From Thalassorhabdus alkalitolerans (GTDB taxonomy: Bacteria > Bacillota > Bacilli > Bacillales > Marinococcaceae): a stretch of 64,000 nucleotides of DNA. Both the position numbers and the translations under genes were made by a program. This document shows, piece after piece, positions 60,058 through 64,000 of this stretch. Every line of letters starts with the position of its first letter. The stretch's first letter is position 1. The stretch lies in NCBI RefSeq assembly GCF_042656585.1, contig NZ_JBHSPG010000022.1; one strand, given 5' to 3'. The notes under the pieces were generated by a model that worked only from the letters and a program-made list of their open reading frames with translations, was not told the DNA's origin and made no database searches.

Positions 60058-61023
60058 ATGTACAAGTATATACTAAGGCGCGTACTTGTCTTCATTCCGA
60101 TGTTATTTATTGTGACAGTTGTTGTGTTTGCCCTTGCGTATTTAGCGCCAGGGGATCCTTTAACAGGCCAGCAGCTCGATCCTACGATTGACCCGGAAGT
60201 TTTAGAGCAGCGTCGAGAAGCATTGGGATTAAATGAACCACCCCATGTTCAATATGCAAATTGGCTCTCTAATGTGGCAAGAGGGAACCTGGGTGATTCA
60301 TTGCACTACTCGGGACGAACAGTGCAGGAGCTTATCCTATCGAGGGTGCCCAATACAATTTATTTAGCGGTATTTTCTTTATTTGTCACGATTATTGTCG
60401 GTTTGCCTATAGGGATTTATTCAGCTCGTAAGCAATACACCGTAGTAGATTATTCTGCTACTACATTTGGTTTTTTGGGACTGGCAACACCTAACTTTTT
60501 TGCTGCACTGGTGGCGATTTATTTCTTTTCGTTCCAGTTAGGGTGGTTTCCAGCACAGGGAACGGTATCATCGACGAGTTTGACAGGGTTTGAAGCCTTT
60601 ATTGATCGATTACATCATTTAGTTCTTCCAGGGATCACCCTGGGATTGGCAAGTACTGCCATTTACATGCGCTACATCAGATCTGAAATGCTAGACGTCA
60701 TGGGAAGTGACTTTATTCGAACCGCACGTGCTAAAGGGTTAGGAGAAAACAGTGTTCTTTATAAGCACACCCTTCGAAACGCATTGATTCCAATCATCAC
60801 ATTACTTGGGTTTGAGTTTGGAACCCTGTTAAGCGGGGCGGTAGTGATTGAAGCCACCTTTAACTTCCCAGGACTAGGACAACTCTTTTTAACAGGAATA
60901 ATGAACAGGGACTTTCCGTTAATAATGGGGATAAATTTATTAGTTGGAGTTACGATATTAGTCGGTAACTTGTTAGCGGATATTTTCTACGCTGTAGTTG
61001 ATCCGCGAATTCGCTACGATTGA
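60058..61023 (+). CDS. Peptide ABC transporter permease (OppB/DppB type)
   Basis: The 321-residue membrane protein begins MYKYILRRVLVFIPMLFIV and has about six helices, with the EAA loop RTARAKGLGENSVLYKHTLR. The start at 60058 has GAAGGAGG upstream; a longer frame from 60001 is not used. It pairs with the next permease. Confidence 0.94.
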   Translation: MYKYILRRVLVFIPMLFIVTVVVFALAYLAPGDPLTGQQLDPTIDPEVLEQRREALGLNEPPHVQYANWLSNVARGNLGDSLHYSGRTVQELILSRVPNTIYLAVFSLFVTIIVGLPIGIYSARKQYTVVDYSATTFGFLGLATPNFFAALVAIYFFSFQLGWFPAQGTVSSTSLTGFEAFIDRLHHLVLPGITLGLASTAIYMRYIRSEMLDVMGSDFIRTARAKGLGENSVLYKHTLRNALIPIITLLGFEFGTLLSGAVVIEATFNFPGLGQLFLTGIMNRDFPLIMGINLLVGVTILVGNLLADIFYAVVDPRIRYD

Positions 61024-61033
61024 GGTGAAAGAC

Positions 61034-61969
61034 ATGAGTGATCCTAGATCTACAGAACAAATGGATAACACAGACCCAGGTGCACCTGAACCGAGCGAAG
61101 GACAAGAAAAGGAAAAGCACTATAGTCCCACCCAACTCGCTTTGCGGCGCTTTATCCGCAATAAGTTAGCGGTTATCGGTCTCGTTATCTTTATTTTAAT
61201 AACTATTGTATCCTTTAGTGCTCCGTTAATAACAGACATTGACCCGACAAGAACGGACTTGTTAAACGTACATGCTGATCCAAATTCTACTAATCTTCTA
61301 GGGACGGACAGTTCAGGGAGAGATAACTTTGCCCGATTATTGTACGGTGGGCAGGTGTCTATTCAAGTAGGGGTATTTATTACCCTTATCGTTACAGTGA
61401 TTGGTGTTGTGTTTGGCTCATTAGCTGGGTACTACGGGGGAATTGTGGATAGTGCTATTATGCGTTTGGCTGACCTTTTTTTAATCTTTCCATTCTTGCT
61501 TATGGTGTTAACAGTAGTAACTATTTTAGAGGAAACGACTATTTTCATATTCGTGGTGACTTTAGGTTTAATTACGTGGCCAAATATCACCCGTATTATT
61601 AGAGGGAATTATTTATCTTTAAGGGAAAAAGAATACGTACTTAGTGCGAGATCAATAGGCGCCTCAGATCTTCGGATTATCGGGAAGCATATGATCCCGA
61701 ATGCTGTCGGTCCGATTATCGTCAATGCTACCGTCATTATGGCACAAATGATCATCTTAGAATCTGCATTAAGTTTCCTTGGTTTTGGGATTCCGCAGCC
61801 TACACCAACGTGGGGATCTATGCTGAGTGAAGCCACAAGCTTAAATATATTAACAAATCAGCCATGGGCCTGGCTGCCGCCTGGTCTTCTGATTGTGTTG
61901 ACTGTCTTATCTATTAACTTCGTCGGTGATGGGTTACGAGATGCGTTTGATCCTAAAAGCCAAAGATAA
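61034..61969 (+). CDS. Peptide ABC transporter permease (OppC/DppC type)
   Basis: The 311-residue membrane protein has an acidic cytoplasmic N terminus (MSDPRSTEQMDNTDPGAPE), six helices and the EAA loop LSARSIGASDLRIIGKHMI. The start at 61034 has GAGGTGAAAGAC upstream and lies ten bases after the first permease stop. The gene order ATPase, ATPase, binding protein, permease, permease differs from the classical oppABCDF order. Confidence 0.94.
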   Translation: MSDPRSTEQMDNTDPGAPEPSEGQEKEKHYSPTQLALRRFIRNKLAVIGLVIFILITIVSFSAPLITDIDPTRTDLLNVHADPNSTNLLGTDSSGRDNFARLLYGGQVSIQVGVFITLIVTVIGVVFGSLAGYYGGIVDSAIMRLADLFLIFPFLLMVLTVVTILEETTIFIFVVTLGLITWPNITRIIRGNYLSLREKEYVLSARSIGASDLRIIGKHMIPNAVGPIIVNATVIMAQMIILESALSFLGFGIPQPTPTWGSMLSEATSLNILTNQPWAWLPPGLLIVLTVLSINFVGDGLRDAFDPKSQR

Positions 61970-61970
61970 C

Positions 61971-62003
61971 AAAAGAGCTGTTCCGGTTGGAACGGCTCTT
62001 TTA
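61971..62003 (+). terminator. Terminator of the peptide transporter operon
   Basis: AAAAGAGCTGTTCC-GGTT-GGAACGGCTCTTTT, with one G-T pair, just after the last permease. Confidence 0.85.
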
Positions 62004-62033
62004 CTACATTTTAAATTTTTTTTAGAAAACTGC

Positions 62034-62062
62034 TTGCATGGGTTATGACCTTATGCTATTAT
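62034..62062 (+). promoter_or_regulatory. tRNA-Ser promoter
   Basis: TTGCAT, a 17-base spacer ending TGC and TATTAT, about 35 bases before the tRNA. Confidence 0.7.
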
Positions 62063-62096
62063 AGTTCTTGTCAGCCAAAAAGACATAAACAAGCAC

Positions 62097-62189
62097 GGAG
62101 GAGTACCCAAGTCCGGCTGAAGGGAGCGGTCTTGAAAACCGCCAGGGGCTTTGCGGCCCGCGGGGGTTCGAATCCCTCCTCCTCCGCCA
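62097..62189 (+). tRNA. tRNA-Ser (TGA)
   Basis: A 93-base tRNA with long variable arm and encoded CCA: acceptor GGAGGAG, anticodon loop CTTGAAA, T arm GGGGGTTCGAATCCCTC. Confidence 0.97.
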
Positions 62190-62205
62190 TAATACTTACT
62201 ATTAC

Positions 62206-62239
62206 AAGCATACCTTTTGTCAAAGGGTATGCTTTTTTA
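62206..62239 (+). terminator. Terminator after tRNA-Ser
   Basis: AAGCATACCTTTTG and its near complement form a hairpin followed by six T residues. Confidence 0.88.
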
Positions 62240-62283
62240 TACTTAAATAGTGTTACTGGGATGAGAGAGGTGGTGAGCATTTG

Positions 62284-62778
62284 ATGGAGGAACATGATCA
62301 ACGTTTTATGAAGGAAGCAATAAATGAGGCTCTTAGAGCTCAGGAAAAGGGAGAGGTCCCAATTGGTGCCGTCATTGTTTTTAAAGGGGAAATTATTGCA
62401 AGAGGTCATAATGAAAGAGAAACCAGACAGCGTTCGGATGCTCATGCTGAAATGATTGCTATAGAAAAGGCATGTGAGTATATGGGTTCCTGGCGGTTGG
62501 AAGATTGTACATTGTACGTTACGTTAGAGCCTTGCCCTATGTGTGCGGGGGCTCTGGTTCAGGCCAGAGTTCCACGCGTAGTGTTTGGCGCTGTCGACCC
62601 AAAAGCAGGATGTGCCGGTACGCTGATGAACCTTCTTGATGACTCCCGTTTCAATCACCGGGCTGACGTAAGGGCGGGTATCCTTGAAGAGGAGTGCGGG
62701 CTGTTATTGACTTCCTTTTTTCAGGAGTTGCGCAAAAAAAAGAAAGAAAAGAAAAGACAAAAATCTGACCTTTTTTAG
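62284..62778 (+). CDS. tadA: tRNA(adenosine34) deaminase TadA
   Basis: The 164-residue zinc enzyme converts adenosine to inosine at the wobble position of tRNA-Arg(ACG). Active-site motifs are DAHAEMIAIEKA and EPCPMCAGALVQ. The start is ATG 62284 (or the adjacent TTG 62281), with AGGTGGTGA upstream. The Lys-rich tail KKKKEKKRQK is longer than usual. Confidence 0.96.
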   Translation: MEEHDQRFMKEAINEALRAQEKGEVPIGAVIVFKGEIIARGHNERETRQRSDAHAEMIAIEKACEYMGSWRLEDCTLYVTLEPCPMCAGALVQARVPRVVFGAVDPKAGCAGTLMNLLDDSRFNHRADVRAGILEEECGLLLTSFFQELRKKKKEKKRQKSDLF

Positions 62779-62842
62779 ATTGGCTGCCTCTGGTTTCTCA
62801 TGATATAGTTACCTTAGAGGTTTTAGAAGTGGAGGGAGAACG

Positions 62843-62998
62843 GTGCAACCGAATCAATTTTCTTTAGAAACAGCACAAAGGCTTGCTGAAAAACTTAATA
62901 TGCCGCTAGAGCATATCATGCATACGCCGCCTCATGTGATTATGGCTAAGATTGCTGAATTGGAAAAAAAGCAGGAAAACACCGCAAACGAGAAATAA
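62843..62998 (+). CDS. yycC: YycC-like small protein
   Basis: A 51-residue frame starts at GTG 62843 with GGAGGGAGAACG upstream. The product begins MQPNQFSLETAQRLAEKLNM and contains PLEHIMHTPPHVIMAKIAEL, matching the YycC family of Bacillales. The function is unknown. Its short length would escape a 60-residue cutoff. Confidence 0.78.
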   Translation: MQPNQFSLETAQRLAEKLNMPLEHIMHTPPHVIMAKIAELEKKQENTANEK

Positions 62999-63019
62999 AA
63001 ATTTTCTACGAAGAACCTC

Positions 63020-63048
63020 TTGCATTTTGTATCAAGAGTATGTAGAAT
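63020..63048 (+). promoter_or_regulatory. SRP RNA promoter
   Basis: TTGCAT, a 17-base spacer ending TATG and TAGAAT. The RNA begins about 40 bases further on. Confidence 0.7.
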
Positions 63049-63089
63049 GAGAAATGCGTCGCTGAAATGCTGACGCCTAACAATGTTAT

Positions 63090-63363
63090 CAAATTTGTCG
63101 TGCTAGGCGGGGAGGTAGCGGTGCCCTGTACTCGCAATCCGCTATAGCGAGGCTTAATCCCTTCTCGAGGTTTTGTCTCCGTAAGGTCTGCCCTGAATAA
63201 GTGGTGTTGACGCCCGGGTTCTGCGCAACGGGAACCCGTGAACCCTGTCAGGTCCGGAAGGAAGCAGCAGTAAGCGGCCACTTCCGTGTGCCGCAGAGTC
63301 GCCTGGGTCTAGCTAACTGTTCAGGTAACGCTTATGGAGGCATTATCAACAGAAGGTGCACGG
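63090..63363 (+). ncRNA. ffs: Signal recognition particle RNA (large, Bacillus type)
   Basis: The sequence contains GGCGGGGAGGTAGCGGTGCC near the 5' end, the helix-8 core GTCAGGTCCGGAAGGAAGCA, and GCTAACTGTTCAGGTAACGC near the 3' end, as in the 271-base B. subtilis scRNA with an Alu domain. Ends are set within about ten bases. It lies between tadA and dnaX, as expected. Confidence 0.95.
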
Positions 63364-63384
63364 CTTTAATAAATGAAATGATCA

Positions 63385-63411
63385 AACGGCTCCGTCGGGG
63401 TCGTTTTTTTG
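63385..63411 (+). terminator. Terminator after SRP RNA
   Basis: AACGGCTCC pairs with GGGGTCGTT (two G-T pairs) and is followed by a T run. Confidence 0.8.
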
Positions 63412-63460
63412 TACATAAAATTATTGAAAAGAAAAGTCCGGAATTGGTTGTATCCTTGCT

Positions 63461-63489
63461 TTGAATTATGCGCTTGAGACCGGTATAAT
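63461..63489 (+). promoter_or_regulatory. dnaX promoter
   Basis: TTGAAT, a 17-base spacer and a perfect TATAAT, about 48 bases before dnaX. Confidence 0.75.
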
Positions 63490-63536
63490 TAGGGATGAAT
63501 GTCAGCCGGTTAAAGGAGGAACGGGAGTGAGCTACC

Positions 63537-64000
63537 AGGCGCTTTACAGGGTATGGAGACCACGGCAGCTAAGCGATGTGGTGGGACAGGAGCATATTAC
63601 AAAGACACTGCAGAATGCTCTAATCCAGGAAAAGTTCTCTCACGCCTATTTATTTACTGGGCCCAGGGGGACAGGAAAAACAAGCGCAGCCAAAATCATC
63701 GCTAAAGCCATCAACTGTGAACACGCTCCCGTAAAAGAACCTTGTAATGAGTGTTCTTCTTGCCGGGGGATAGGAGATGGATCAATTGTTGATGTAATGG
63801 AGATAGATGCGGCTTCGAACAACGGGGTCGACGAAATCCGTTATATCCGTGAAAATGTAATGGCTGCACCTAGAGATATCAGGTATAAAGTGTACATTAT
63901 AGATGAAGTGCATATGCTTTCTACAGGAGCGTTCAATGCGCTTTTAAAAACGCTTGAAGAGCCTCCGAAGCATGTTGTTTTTATACTTGCAACAACGGAA
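63537..64000 (+). CDS. dnaX: DNA polymerase III subunit gamma/tau, N-terminal part (3' end outside window)
   Basis: The start is GTG 63537 with AAAGGAGG upstream. About 154 residues are visible: MSYQALYRVWRPRQLSDVVG, Walker A GPRGTGKTSAAKII, the zinc-binding cysteines in CEHAPVKEPCNECSSC, Walker B VYIIDEVHMLS and sensor 1 ILATTE. It is the AAA+ clamp-loader motor. The frame remains open at the window end. Confidence 0.97.

Noticed and set aside
62071..62445. Minus-strand frame antisense to tRNA-Ser and tadA
   Set aside because: It contains EEEGFEPPRA, the antisense of a tRNA 3' end, and overlaps a certain gene.
63006..63281. Minus-strand 91-codon frame over the SRP RNA
   Set aside because: It lies antisense to a highly conserved structured RNA and has no protein family features.
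1..64000. CRISPR arrays, insertion sequences or prophage genes
   Set aside because: No regularly spaced repeats, transposase or phage proteins were seen anywhere in the window.

Overview
The window is the chromosomal replication origin region of a spore-forming, low-GC Gram-positive bacterium (Bacillales). The evidence is the conserved order walR-K-H-I-J-htrC, purA, dnaB, rplI-gdpP-yybS, rpsF-ssb-rpsR, ychF, soj-spo0J, noc, rsmG-mnmG-mnmE, jag-yidC, rnpA, rpmH | oriC | dnaA-dnaN-yaaA-recF-remB-gyrB-gyrA, guaB, dacA, pdxST, serS, tadA, SRP RNA, dnaX. Sporulation-linked genes (spo0J, spoIIIJ/yidC-jag, yyaC) are present. Extracytoplasmic proteins (WalH, WalI, HtrC, the peptide-binding lipoprotein) and the GyrA tail are strongly acidic, which suggests a halophilic or haloalkaliphilic member of the Bacillaceae. 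The genus cannot be fixed from sequence alone.

Layout. Genes left of the origin (about 2.6-35.8 kb) run almost all on the minus strand and genes to the right run on the plus strand, so transcription follows the forks leaving oriC at about 36.3-38.2 kb. The exceptions are a two-gene peptide-modification-type locus at 1-2594 (ATP-grasp plus a fused alpha-E/transglutaminase protein), yyaC, and yaaC. The left arm carries the essential WalRK cell-wall two-component operon, a purA-tRNA(Lys-Glu-Asp-Phe) unit, replicative helicase, c-di-AMP phosphodiesterase, ribosomal protein genes, chromosome segregation (soj/spo0J with an internal parS; noc with Noc-binding sites), tRNA modification genes and the YidC/Jag/RnpA/L34 cluster. 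The right arm carries initiator, sliding clamp, recombination and gyrase genes, then nucleotide (guaB), cell wall (dacA), vitamin B6 (pdxST) and serS genes. A five-gene peptide ABC transporter with an Lrp-type regulator follows. The segment ends with tRNA-Ser, tadA, yycC, SRP RNA and the start of dnaX.

Regulatory content is rich. DnaA boxes occur in four groups (rlmH upstream region, mnmE upstream region, upstream of dnaA, and the dnaA-dnaN gap with a DnaA-trio-like unwinding element). There is one parS and three Noc-binding-site-like sequences, a PurR-box pair at purA, an S6:S18-type leader at rpsF, a UCC-specifier T-box at serS, and many clear Rho-independent terminators. Many core genes start with TTG or GTG (dnaA, purA, mnmE, recF, gyrB, dacA, guaB, soj, dnaX and others).

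Compared with Bacillus subtilis the segment lacks an rRNA operon near gyrA and lacks the dck/dgk block between serS and tadA, where the peptide transporter sits. No CRISPR array, prophage or insertion sequence was seen. The least ordinary items are the alpha-E/transglutaminase fusion, a duplicated tRNA-Lys 3' end, an HD-GYP protein with a broken HD dyad, and nested RNA structures downstream of dnaB and guaB.
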